Positions 45,221-53,734 of a stretch of DNA of 64,000 nucleotides are shown here, piece after piece. The translations under genes and the position numbers were made by a program. The stretch is from Nostoc sp. CMAA1605 (GTDB lineage: Bacteria; Cyanobacteriota; Cyanobacteriia; Cyanobacteriales; Nostocaceae). The stretch spans positions 1-64,000 of the forward strand of contig NZ_PJIZ01000009.1 of NCBI RefSeq assembly GCF_021596505.1, written 5' to 3'. The notes beneath the pieces were generated by a model. That model saw only the letters and a program-made list of their open reading frames with translations, was not told the origin of the DNA and searched no databases. Each line of letters begins with the position of its first letter. Positions within the stretch are counted from its first letter, which is position 1.

Positions 45221-46486
45221 ATGACCGTTGCAGCTGTGGACGAATTCCCCGAACCCATTAACATTGCCAAACGCGCTTATCAAGCTTCCCTGAAGTTAAG
45301 CACTACCAAGGGAACAGACCGCAGTCGGGCTGTTTTGGCAATGGCACAAGCACTGGAAAACGCATTTGACGACATTCTAGAAGCTAACACCTTGGATTTA
45401 GAAGCTAGTCGGGAAATGGCAGTGCCAGAAGTGATTTTAGATTGGCTGAAACTAACTCCTACCAGATTAGAAACCACAGTAGAAATTCTGCAAAGGTTAG
45501 GAGAACTTTCAGACCCTTTGCGGCGGGTAAGAAACGCCGACTATCAACCGGAAGACTCGCAAAGTTACTCCCAATTAATGCCTTTGGGCGTTATAGGATT
45601 TATTTATGAAGCCTTCCCTGATATTGGTGCGATCGCCGCAGGTTTATGTATTAAAACAGGTAATAGTATTATTCTCAAAGGCGGCACAGAAGCTAGTCAC
45701 TCCAACGCCGCCATTACAGAAGTGTTACAACACGCCATTGCGGAAGTTGGCTTACCATCAGGTTGTATAGAACTGATTACCGCAGAACACGGTGCTTCCG
45801 TCCGCGATTTAGTCACCCAAGACCAATATGTCAATCTAGCCATTCCCTACGGACGTTCTAGCTTGGTACAGCAGGTGATGCGACAAGCTACTTGTCCAGT
45901 GTTAAAGTCAGCAATGGGTAACTGTTACCTTTATTGGTCACTGAATGGCAGTTTAGAAATGGTACGCTGGATGATTATTGATAGCCACGAAAGCGAACCA
46001 GACCCCGTCAATGCCATAGAAAAGGTGCTAATTCATCGTCAAGCTATGCCTTCATCTTTGGCTGTATTGTGGAATAGTTTAAAAGAAAAAGGCTTTGAAC
46101 TCAAAGGCGACGCAGAATTAGTAGAAGCCTTTCCCCAGTTACAACTAGCAAAAGACGGTGAATGGGGATGTGCCTATTTAACTAAGACGGTAGCATTTAA
46201 ATTAGTCGATAGTCTAGAGGGAGCGATCGCTTGGATTAATCAATACAGTAGCGGTCATGCTGACTCGATAGCCACGGAATCCTATCAAGAAAGCCGTCAG
46301 TTTGCTTTAGGTGTGAACAGTGCTTCTACTTACATTAATACATCCCCCCGCTTTTCTCGTAACCCGTCACGGGGAGACACGGTATTTTTAGGGATGTCCA
46401 ATCAAAAAGGCCATCGCCGGGGATTTATTAGTTTAGAAACCCTGACTACCGTCAAGCATATCATTCAAGGTAATGGACGGTTTTAG
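45221..46486 (+). CDS. proA: Gamma-glutamyl phosphate reductase-like protein (ProA paralogue)
   Basis: A 421-residue aldehyde dehydrogenase-fold protein of the ProA family, whose typical members reduce gamma-glutamyl phosphate to glutamate semialdehyde in proline synthesis. Visible features: PLGVIGFIYEAFPDIGAIAAGLCIKTGNSIILKGGTEASHSN (about residues 122-163), the cofactor region, and the C-terminal RNPSRGDTVFLGM. However, the segment where ProA has its catalytic Cys (consensus A-C-N-A-x-E-T-L-L-V) reads DPVNAIEKVLIH with Val263 in place of Cys. It may thus be a diverged paralogue without normal activity. It overlaps nothing but follows the zinc-finger gene closely. Confidence 0.8.
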   Translation: MTVAAVDEFPEPINIAKRAYQASLKLSTTKGTDRSRAVLAMAQALENAFDDILEANTLDLEASREMAVPEVILDWLKLTPTRLETTVEILQRLGELSDPLRRVRNADYQPEDSQSYSQLMPLGVIGFIYEAFPDIGAIAAGLCIKTGNSIILKGGTEASHSNAAITEVLQHAIAEVGLPSGCIELITAEHGASVRDLVTQDQYVNLAIPYGRSSLVQQVMRQATCPVLKSAMGNCYLYWSLNGSLEMVRWMIIDSHESEPDPVNAIEKVLIHRQAMPSSLAVLWNSLKEKGFELKGDAELVEAFPQLQLAKDGEWGCAYLTKTVAFKLVDSLEGAIAWINQYSSGHADSIATESYQESRQFALGVNSASTYINTSPRFSRNPSRGDTVFLGMSNQKGHRRGFISLETLTTVKHIIQGNGRF

Positions 46487-46642
46487 AAAATACACCACCT
46501 CCGGCGATATATCTCAGACTTGAGGCTGATTGCTGCTCTCTCCTATGCCGTATCAGATATTTCCCACTGATAGTAGATGTAAATGATACTCTATTTCTAT
46601 ACTGTATTAAGAAGTGTTGCGTAAACCAGGAGTCTATAACTT

Positions 46643-46870
46643 ATGCAATTATTGTTGCAAGTACCAGATGCTGTAGCTACAGGTGGAAATCATTTTCCCT
46701 TAGCGTTTACTTTAGTGTACGTAGTAGGTTTTATTGCAGCTGTGACCATTGGTTCTATTGCTTGGTACAACTCTAAACGTCCTGTGGGTTGGGAAAGCAA
46801 AGAACGCCCAGATTTTGTCCCCAAAGTTGAAAAAGAAGAAACTCCGGGTCTGGGTGAACCGAAGTCATAA
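46643..46870 (+). CDS. psb35: Psb35-like photosystem II assembly protein
   Basis: A 75-residue protein with one membrane helix (FPLAFTLVYVVGFIAAVTIGSIAWYNSKRP) and a charged C-terminal tail (GWESKERPDFVPKVEKEE). It resembles the cyanobacterial Psb35 family, reported to help stabilise CP47-containing photosystem II intermediates and bind chlorophyll-related pigments. The GSIAWYN-K-RP-GWE pattern is the basis; the assignment is from memory. It is transcribed alone. CAGGAG about 14 bases upstream is the likely ribosome site. Confidence 0.65.
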   Translation: MQLLLQVPDAVATGGNHFPLAFTLVYVVGFIAAVTIGSIAWYNSKRPVGWESKERPDFVPKVEKEETPGLGEPKS

Positions 46871-46896
46871 TTAGTCATTAGTCATTAGTCATTAGT
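46868..46896. repeat. CATTAGT STRR
   Basis: Tandem TTAGTCA heptamers directly at the stop codon of the Psb35-like gene, with a further copy near 46950. Confidence 0.85.
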
Positions 46897-47145
46897 GAGC
46901 TAGGGCGGTTTTGAGGGTTTCCCTCATGAGCAACTAGCGAACCCGAAGGGTCATTAGTCATTAGTCCATAAAACCTAGACTAAAGACTTTTGACAGTACC
47001 AATTTTAGATTTGGGATTAGTCTTGCGGTACAAGCCCTAAACTCTAATGAGTGGAACAAATATCACATATTTTATTTGCATCCACTTTTGGGTGTAGTCA
47101 ATCTGAAATTGTTTTCTCTAAAACCTTGGCATAGTTTGACTATAG

Positions 47146-47568
47146 TTAATTTTGAACTTCAACCCAACGACGATAAAGTTGTTGAATTTGTTTGAGTAGT
47201 GTTGTGTGTTCTAAGTGATGGGATTCAGGGTTTTGGCTTAACTCCTGTAATTTGGTCAAGAGTCTGGCTTCTTCGATCGCTACTTCGCCATCACTGTAAA
47301 TTAAACCACTAATTGCCTCAATCAAATTTTCGCAGTCTTCAGCAGTTGGGCGATCGCCTAAATATTCTTTCACCCATGTGTAACATTCATTCGGTTGCAC
47401 AGGAACTAATTCATACAGCCAAGGCTTAATCTCTGGATCTGTGGCTAAACCTTTTGCTTGCGCGATTTCACGTAAATATTGCCGTTCTTCTGGTTGAATT
47501 CTGCCATCAATCCATGCAGCTCCAATCAGAATCTTAACTAAATTCTTAACGTTGGCATCTGTTATCAT
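47146..47568 (-). CDS. TerB-like protein
   Basis: A 140-residue helical protein with the TerB-type pattern twice: LVKILIGAAWIDGRIQPEERQYLREIAQ (about residues 10-37) and LIEAISGLIYSDGEVAIEEARLLTKLQEL (about 81-109). Each D-G-x-I/V-x-x-E-E loop is an acidic, metal-binding-like site. Relatives are found in tellurite-resistance and DnaJ-linked proteins; what this one does is unknown. It lies downstream of rsmB's partner side on the same strand (57 bases after the latter's end is the reverse order: rsmB begins upstream at 48975 and this gene is the next one after rsmB). Confidence 0.8.
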   Translation of the reverse strand: MITDANVKNLVKILIGAAWIDGRIQPEERQYLREIAQAKGLATDPEIKPWLYELVPVQPNECYTWVKEYLGDRPTAEDCENLIEAISGLIYSDGEVAIEEARLLTKLQELSQNPESHHLEHTTLLKQIQQLYRRWVEVQN

Positions 47569-47625
47569 TGCTGCCTCCTCTGAGAGATTCAGGCTTCCAT
47601 CAAATGGTACAATCCTTGATCGTAT

Positions 47626-48975
47626 TCACCCCGAATCGTTGGTTTTTCTTAAGCGCACCATGAAAAACCCGTCCATATCCTGACGATGAGGCCAGACTTT
47701 TAACCAACCAGGGGATGTAGTGTCAATCAAGTAAGGTAAATCACTGTTTAAAGCCTCAATTCGCCATTCAGGATGTTCTCCCAGAAACTCTGCAATGACA
47801 CCTTCATTTTCGGCGGGATGTAACGTGCAAGTTGCGTAAACTAGCACACCACCGACTTTGACAAATTTCGATGTTTGTGATATGAGTTCTTTTTGCAGTG
47901 TCGCCAGTTCTGCTACAGATGCGGGTGTTTGTCGCCAACGCGCATCTGCATGACGGTGTAAAGTCCCTAAACCGGAGCAAGGCGCATCTAACAAAACGCG
48001 GTCAGCTATATTGTGAAACTGGGGTAAATTCCGACTGTCACCAGTGCAAATCTCAATTGATTTTAGACCCAAGCGTTGGGCATTTTCCTTGAGTTTACGC
48101 AAACGGGAAGCAGTGCGATCGCCTGCCCAAATTTTGCCTTTGTCTCCCATTAACTCAGCAATGTGAGTTGTTTTACCCCCAGGCGCAGCACAAGCATCAA
48201 TAATCGTCTCCCCTGGTTGGGGGTCAAGGATATGGCTGACTAATTGCGCGCTAGCGTCTTGAACCACCCACCAGCCTTGCTCAAAGCCTGGGAGATTTTG
48301 AATTGCTCCCGTGTTGCCGATTAACCTTAAAGCTTGGGGTAAATTGGGTATGCGTCTGGCTAAAATCCCGGCCGAGTTTAACGCTGTTTCCACTTCTGCG
48401 ATCGTAGTCCGTAGCGGATTAATTCTGAAATCGATGGTGGGTGTTTGGTTCATCCATTCACAGAGTCTTTCCGTCTCCTCCACACCCAACTGTTCTAACC
48501 AAACTTCGATGATCCAGTCAGGAAAACTGTGCAAAATTCCTAATCTTTCTCTGGGATTTTCTGGTAATTTCAATGGTTCTGACTGGTTTTCGGCTAAACG
48601 TACATACTGACGTAATAAACCGTTAACAAACCCTGCTAGTCCCGCAAAACCATTTTCCTTTGCTAGTTGAACTGTAGTATTGACAGCCGCCGATACAGGA
48701 ATGCGTTCTTGATAACGCAGTTGATAAAAGCCTAAATGTAAAATGCTGCGGAGTTCGCTAGGCTGTTGATGAGATTTTTTAGTAGCTAGTTGGTCAATGA
48801 TTGCGTCTAGGGTACGTTGTCTTCTGACACTGCCATAAACTAATTCTGTGACTAAGCGACGGTCAAGATCAGATAAATGAGATTTTCGTAACACTCTATC
48901 TAGCGCAACATCAGTATAAGCCCCCTTATGGACATCTTTGAGCGCAATGAAGGCGATTTGACGGGAATTGGTCAT
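47626..48975 (-). CDS. rsmB: 16S rRNA (cytosine-C5) methyltransferase RsmB
   Basis: A 449-residue enzyme that methylates C967-type sites of 16S rRNA with SAM. The N-terminal about 140 residues are the NusB-like RNA-binding domain (RQIAFIALKDVHKGAYTDVALDRVL). The C-terminal catalytic domain has DACAAPGGKTTHIAEL, the first catalytic Cys in DAPCSGLGTL, and the second in YATCTLHPAENEGV. The length matches the family. It is transcribed toward the TerB-like gene. On the other side a Sel1 gene begins divergently 83 bases away. Confidence 0.95.
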   Translation of the reverse strand: MTNSRQIAFIALKDVHKGAYTDVALDRVLRKSHLSDLDRRLVTELVYGSVRRQRTLDAIIDQLATKKSHQQPSELRSILHLGFYQLRYQERIPVSAAVNTTVQLAKENGFAGLAGFVNGLLRQYVRLAENQSEPLKLPENPRERLGILHSFPDWIIEVWLEQLGVEETERLCEWMNQTPTIDFRINPLRTTIAEVETALNSAGILARRIPNLPQALRLIGNTGAIQNLPGFEQGWWVVQDASAQLVSHILDPQPGETIIDACAAPGGKTTHIAELMGDKGKIWAGDRTASRLRKLKENAQRLGLKSIEICTGDSRNLPQFHNIADRVLLDAPCSGLGTLHRHADARWRQTPASVAELATLQKELISQTSKFVKVGGVLVYATCTLHPAENEGVIAEFLGEHPEWRIEALNSDLPYLIDTTSPGWLKVWPHRQDMDGFFMVRLRKTNDSG

Positions 48976-49058
48976 GGAAAACCGGTAATTATTTAAATAG
49001 CAAGGGTATTTAGACTAGAAAAAACCGCAATAATGTCATAAAAATAGAGCTAAATTCT

Positions 49059-49883
49059 ATGATTTATCTTGAGCAGGGTTTAATTGCCTATAAAAAGGGA
49101 GACTACCACACAGCTAAAAAGATTTTTACCAGATTGGCTACCCTCAATCGCAATGCTGACGCTCCTGATCCAACCGCAGCCGCTAACTATGATCACACTG
49201 CGGACACAGCCGGACATCCCCAAGCCGCCTATGATTTAGCAGCCCTTGGTCGTGGCGTTGAGCAAAATTATACAACATCTTTGTCTTGGTATCGTCGGGC
49301 GGCGGAGGCAGGGGTTTTAGAAGCAATGTTTGTGATGGGGACAATGTACGCCAATGGTGAAGGTGTCAAACAAGATTTTGAGACAGCCCAAAAGTGGTGG
49401 CTAAAAGCCGCCGCCCAAAATCATGCGATCGCCTCCTTCTACATCGGTCATTTGTATAACAATGGCGATGGAAGGGAACGCAACCCAGCCACCGCCGCCT
49501 ACTGGTATCTGAAAGCTTGGAATGCAGGTCATGATCAAGCAGAAATCTACTTAAATAATTTATTACCCACCTTGGAAGAATTAGGGCGCGGGGGTGCGGC
49601 TGAAGCTCAAGCTTTGTTAGGAGCAATCTACTATACCATGTATGGTAACTACCCACAGGCGATAAATTGGCTACAACTCGCCACCGCCCAAGAACACCCA
49701 GAAGCTACGCGCTTGCTGGGATATTGTTACGAACAGGGAGAAGGGGTTGAGTAAGATGCCGCACAGGCTGTAGATTTGTATCACCGTGCGGCGCAACTGG
49801 GTGATCAATTTGCTCAATTGTTCTTCTGTGGAGGTAAGGGAACAGCAGCAGCCAAAATCCACTTATCTGAACTATTGTATTAG
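49059..49883 (+). pseudogene. Sel1-repeat protein gene interrupted by one stop codon
   Basis: The intact part (to 49754) gives 231 residues of tandem Sel1-like repeats, for example AAYDLAALGRGVEQNYTTSLSWYRRAAEAGVLEAMF... and GEGVKQDFETAQKWWLKAAAQNH. It ends CYEQGEGVE then TAA. The same frame continues without the stop as DAAQAVDLYHRAAQLGDQFAQLFF..., which completes the last Sel1 repeat, and closes at TAG 49881-49883. A single base change (AAA or CAA to TAA) at 49752-49754 explains it. The product is either a slightly short but possibly working solenoid, or a decaying gene. Sel1 solenoids mediate protein-protein contacts. Confidence 0.85.
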
Positions 49884-49902
49884 GTCAAATGCATATTTGA
49901 TT

Positions 49903-49937
49903 AAAAACCCCACTTTCTTCAAAAAAGCGGGGTTTTT
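49903..49937. terminator. Bidirectional intrinsic terminator
   Basis: AAAAACCCC and GGGGTTTTT pair over nine bases with a 17-base loop and leave a T run on both strands. It lies between the Sel1 gene (plus) and the invertase gene (minus) and can end both. Confidence 0.88.
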
Positions 49938-49957
49938 AATTTGTATGAGAAATCTAA

Positions 49958-51409
49958 TTAGATAGATATAGAAGTATCTACGCTGTTAATTTCAAATTCA
50001 CAGGCTCTAGAGACTAATTCTGACGGTAATTGATCAAATCTCACCAAGGATAAATAAGATTGGTCTTTCATCAATTCTTTAGCAAGTAAAAAACCTGCGA
50101 TCGTCCAGGTTTGATATTTTCTCGATTGCTTACCAATCAATCTGCCTTTCTTGCCATCATAATATTCTGGCCATTCATCTTCTAATAGTCTAGCTTGGGC
50201 AATTTCAATTGCTTTACTTGCTAGATAAGGTTTATTAGTTTTAATTGCTGCTGCTGTTAACATCCACATCAAAACAGGCCAGCTACCTGCATTATGATAT
50301 GACCAAGGTATATTTTTCGGGTCGCATCCTGTGACGATTCTATACTCTTCATCTTCTAAAGCTGGGTAACAGATTTTCATGGGCATATCTCCCACTAAAT
50401 CTTCCCATCTTTCTTCAATCAAACTCATAATTGATTGGGCTTGTTCTTCTGTAGCGAGGTCAGAAATGACCGCCATCAAATTACCTAGTGCGAAAAATCT
50501 TGTATCTAACTGGGATGGCCCCACATTTCCAGCTAAATAACCACCTTTTTTGGGTAGCCATTTATCTAATTCATAATAGGGAATAGAGTCTACATAGATG
50601 TTAAAAAGATTGACGGCTGTTTTACCGTATTCCTCACTTTTAAAGCGATAAATAGCATTGAGGCGATTGATATCTATCCAATAATGTTGGCGAATATGGG
50701 CGCATAAAAGTGGAAGACGGTTATCAATGGCTTCGACAACATCTTGATTACCTTGACAGATTAACATCTCCCGCGCCGCACGCAAAGCCGCATAAAATAG
50801 AACTTGCAATTCCAGAGGATGACCATAAATCCCCAAACGGCGGTCAATCATACAAGCACCATCTGGAACTAACAGCGTGGGATACATATCAAAGCGATTC
50901 GCCAGACAGATTTCCATAATTAGCCTAATACCTGTTTGGAATTCAGGCTGATAGGCTAAAGAAAAATCTTTGGTGGCGACTACATAGGAGTGCAATAAAA
51001 TAATCCACCATAAACAGGAGTCTACAGGTGTGACTCTAGCGATCGCGTGTTCACCAAAATCAGCTTCTAAATACTCTTCGCCGTTATCTGATACTACTTT
51101 AAAACTGGCTGGGATTAAACCCCTACCAGGCTTATACGCGTCTAATTGTCTTTCTTTGGGTTGTAACTTTAAAGTTTCTTCTAAAAAGTTGCGAACAATC
51201 TCTGTCCTACCCTTGATGAGAAAAAGTAAAGCTGACGAAACAAAATCTCGCACAAAACATTGGTCGTAATTCAATGCTTCTACAGAAACATCATAAGCGG
51301 CGACTGTACCGACGGGACGACCTTTATAATATATGATGGATTTCTCTATTGCTTCCCACGCCGAGGCTTCTATACTTTCTTCTGTTAGTAATTCATTTAC
51401 CTTTTGCAT
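49958..51409 (-). CDS. Alkaline/neutral invertase (GH100)
   Basis: A 483-residue cytosolic sucrose hydrolase that yields glucose and fructose. GH100 features: [20 protein letters not shown] (contains the acid Asp), [34 protein letters not shown], and the C-terminal [21 protein letters not shown] and [16 protein letters not shown]. Heterocystous cyanobacteria have two such enzymes, InvA and InvB, the latter important in heterocysts for using sucrose supplied by vegetative cells; I cannot tell which this is. No sucrose-synthesis gene is adjacent. Confidence 0.95.
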   Translation of the reverse strand: MQKVNELLTEESIEASAWEAIEKSIIYYKGRPVGTVAAYDVSVEALNYDQCFVRDFVSSALLFLIKGRTEIVRNFLEETLKLQPKERQLDAYKPGRGLIPASFKVVSDNGEEYLEADFGEHAIARVTPVDSCLWWIILLHSYVVATKDFSLAYQPEFQTGIRLIMEICLANRFDMYPTLLVPDGACMIDRRLGIYGHPLELQVLFYAALRAAREMLICQGNQDVVEAIDNRLPLLCAHIRQHYWIDINRLNAIYRFKSEEYGKTAVNLFNIYVDSIPYYELDKWLPKKGGYLAGNVGPSQLDTRFFALGNLMAVISDLATEEQAQSIMSLIEERWEDLVGDMPMKICYPALEDEEYRIVTGCDPKNIPWSYHNAGSWPVLMWMLTAAAIKTNKPYLASKAIEIAQARLLEDEWPEYYDGKKGRLIGKQSRKYQTWTIAGFLLAKELMKDQSYLSLVRFDQLPSELVSRACEFEINSVDTSISI

Positions 51410-52182
51410 CGCCAGACTAACTCCATTGAGGGTGTAAATTGATGGTAGATGCGCTTACTTTTGTGAGGGTTTTTACTTGGGTTCAGCATAACAGAGAGCA
51501 GGTTTTGCTATTGCAAAAATCTCCCAAAATAAGCAGCTTAAGCTGAATATCTCAAGCTGTTCATAGTGTGTGTGTATAATGTTTGATGGTGAATTAATTC
51601 ACTACTAATCAATTATCCTTGTGGTAGTCTACAACTAGCTGTGATTCCATACACAAGTAATCATCATGATTAATAGATACAGTCATGACAGATATATTTT
51701 TAGCTTAACCAATGCTCTTGTGTGTGTGTAGAGCTTTCCTTTACCAAACAAAAACATATCTCTCAAACTGTATAAGGGTTGTATGAAGTGAAGTCTTTGT
51801 GACTTCGGGTAATCTTTACTCAGTTAGGATCTATTTTTCAAGATTATTTTTCCCCTACAAATTAATAACTTATAACTTTTTGTGAAAATTGGCAATAAGA
51901 TTAATTACAATTTGGCAGATGTCAATACCTATAAGGGATTATATATTTTACCCAATAGGAATATAAACTAGTGTGATTACTGGAGTGCAGCCACTAGCTT
52001 GTCATAGACAATCAAGCTAGTATGGGGTTAACACGATAGAAGGAATGTAGGCGATCGCCTCTGCAACATCAACATTTTTCAGAGATGATCTCTTAGCACA
52101 CACCAAGCAACAACTTTAACTTGATTTATAAGATATTCCTTAATCTCATCATTAGACAAAACAATAGATTCAGTTAATTACT
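51410..52182. other. Long intergenic region before the TnpB element
   Basis: About 770 bases with no gene on either strand. It contains two TGTGTGTGTA runs (about 51567 and 51721), a hairpin-like stretch ACTAGCTTGTCATAGACAATCAAGCTAGT (about 51991-52019; arms ACTAGCTTG and CAAGCTAGT), and a HIP1 site at 52051. It includes the invertase promoter at its left side. Confidence 0.5.
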
Positions 52183-52302
52183 TCATATAGAGCGTTTCTG
52201 TAGCATTGCTTTTTCCATCTCCATCGCCAAGTTCACAACGTCTAAAGGTATGGTATTGACCTCCTCTCCCGCTACATTGCTTGCAATTAGCGGGAGATTC
52301 CA
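52183..52302 (-). other. Open frame read from the TnpB element end
   Basis: On the minus strand a frame of about 40 codons runs out of the element's end hairpin and reads ...AGEEVNTIPLDVV... MEMEKAMLQKRSI, then stop. GAGGAGG precedes its middle. It may be the tail of a gene hit by the element or a chance frame. Confidence 0.3.
52266..52296. repeat. TnpB element end hairpin (3' side)
   Basis: CTCCCGCTA and TAGCGGGAG pair perfectly over nine bases, and inside ATTGC and GCAAT pair around TT. The same hairpin, slightly changed, lies at 53651-53682 on the other side of tnpB. Such subterminal palindromes mark IS200/IS605 family ends. Confidence 0.85.
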
Positions 52303-52305
52303 ACA

Positions 52306-53526
52306 TTACTGTTGAATCTTCCTCTTTCCACGAGATGATTTACTCACAGAAGTTACCTTCTTTGAGCAGGGAGCAAACTCTCCAGAAGCGTGAATTCCCG
52401 ACAGTCCATCGGTATTTTTAATCAGTTCTAATCCTTTATTGAGGATATTAATTGCAGCGTTTTTGTCGCGACAATCAGTATAGAGACAATGTGGACACTG
52501 ATGGGTTCTTGTACTCAAAGTTTTGTGTACCGGATGCCCACAATTACTACAATTAATGGTCGTATTGTGGGGAGGCACAGCTATGACAATTCGCCCATAC
52601 ACTTTGCCAAAATATTCCAACCAATGTGTAAAAATTGACCAACTTGCATCGGAAATACTTTTTGCAAGGTGGTGATTTTTCATCATATTCCTTACCTGCA
52701 AGTTCTCATATGCCACGATGTCTGCCGACTTCACTACGCATTGAGCTAATTTCACTGCCCAATCCTTGCGCTGGCGAGTAACTTTCAGATGTTTGATTCC
52801 CAGTCGATTTCGTGCTTTGACACGATTTTTCGACCCTTTGGCACAACGAGATAGCTTTCGTTGTGCTTTTTTTAATGCTTTTTCGGATTTTCTCAGATAC
52901 CGAGGATTTTCTACCTTATTACCATCAGAATCGGTGTAAAAACTGGATAAGCCTAAATCAATACCCAAAAATTTACCTGTGGGTTCTAATTCTTCTTTCC
53001 TGTCGTGGTCAACGCAGAATTGAATATATATTCCATCGACACGACGAACTATTCTGACCCGTTTTATCTGACTTATTTGATAGTAATTAAGGTCACGGGT
53101 TCCCATTAACTTCATTGTTCCGACACCAAATTTATCTGTGAATGTAATGAATTGACGACACTCTGAAAGAGTCCAGCCTGATTGCTTATACTCAACAGAT
53201 AATCTAGTTTGAAATCTCCGAAATTTTGGAAATCCTTTCTTGCCCGGAATCTTTTTCTGGCAATTGTCAAAAAATCTTGCAATTGCTGCCCATGCTCGTT
53301 CTGCCATTGCCTGTCTTGCCGTTGAGTTTAGCTTTGACACCCAAGGAAAGGCAGGATTATCTGATAGAACTTTTGTGTATTTGTTTAAGTCGTAACCGTT
53401 CTTTGCATGACCATCTAACCAATGGCGCAAGCAAGAATTACGCACAAAAAGAGCAGTTCTTAAGAGTTCATTTATCTTAAGTAACTGCTCTTTTGTTGCC
53501 TCTGCTTTGGCTTCGTAGACTATCAT
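52306..53526 (-). CDS. tnpB: RNA-guided nuclease TnpB
   Basis: A 406-residue TnpB. It has the N-terminal helical domain, then the RuvC nuclease: Asp190 in LGIDLGLSSF, Glu274 in VAYENLQVRNM, and Asp354 in DCRDKNAAINIL, so all three catalytic residues are there. The zinc finger is CSNCG ... CPHC (Cys326, 329, 344, 347). TnpB proteins use a reRNA (omega RNA) made from the 3' end of their own gene and the element's end, and cut DNA next to a TAM. Here that RNA would come from the minus strand around 52260-52400. The ORF is full length and appears active. The C-terminal about 40 residues are basic. Confidence 0.95.
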   Translation of the reverse strand: MIVYEAKAEATKEQLLKINELLRTALFVRNSCLRHWLDGHAKNGYDLNKYTKVLSDNPAFPWVSKLNSTARQAMAERAWAAIARFFDNCQKKIPGKKGFPKFRRFQTRLSVEYKQSGWTLSECRQFITFTDKFGVGTMKLMGTRDLNYYQISQIKRVRIVRRVDGIYIQFCVDHDRKEELEPTGKFLGIDLGLSSFYTDSDGNKVENPRYLRKSEKALKKAQRKLSRCAKGSKNRVKARNRLGIKHLKVTRQRKDWAVKLAQCVVKSADIVAYENLQVRNMMKNHHLAKSISDASWSIFTHWLEYFGKVYGRIVIAVPPHNTTINCSNCGHPVHKTLSTRTHQCPHCLYTDCRDKNAAINILNKGLELIKNTDGLSGIHASGEFAPCSKKVTSVSKSSRGKRKIQQ

Positions 53527-53650
53527 GTATTGACGGAATTACTATCAATTAGATTACCATATTTACGATTAAAAACTCAACTACCACTCACACTTATCTC
53601 GCTATGCTCGATTCCGTTTTAGGGGTGTCTCGTTTTTAATCGACATTCAT

Positions 53651-53682
53651 CTCCCGCTACACTGCCTTGCAGTTAGGGGGAG
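53651..53682. repeat. TnpB element end hairpin (5' side)
   Basis: CTCCCGCTA pairs with TAGGGGGAG (one mismatch) and inside ACTGC pairs with GCAGT. It is a diverged copy of the hairpin at 52266-52296. Between it and tnpB, an 11-base inverted repeat (CGATTAAAAAC ... GTTTTTAATCG) spans about 53564-53639. Confidence 0.85.
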
Positions 53683-53734
53683 TCTTCTGGCTTATGCTAG
53701 ATAAAAGCGAAGCCTTGATAAGACAAACATATAT

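Larger units (their letters stand above)
52266..53682 (-). mobile_element. IS200/IS605-type element with tnpB only (IS1341-like)
   Basis: The element holds one gene, tnpB (52306-53526), and is bracketed by two related hairpins in the same orientation. No tnpA transposase is present, so it cannot move by itself. The exact ends are uncertain: IS605 elements extend a little beyond their hairpins. Confidence 0.8.

Noticed and set aside
51991-52019. Stem ACTAGCTTG/CAAGCTAGT as an RNA gene
   Set aside because: Only a single short stem with no promoter or T run; kept as a note in the intergenic entry.
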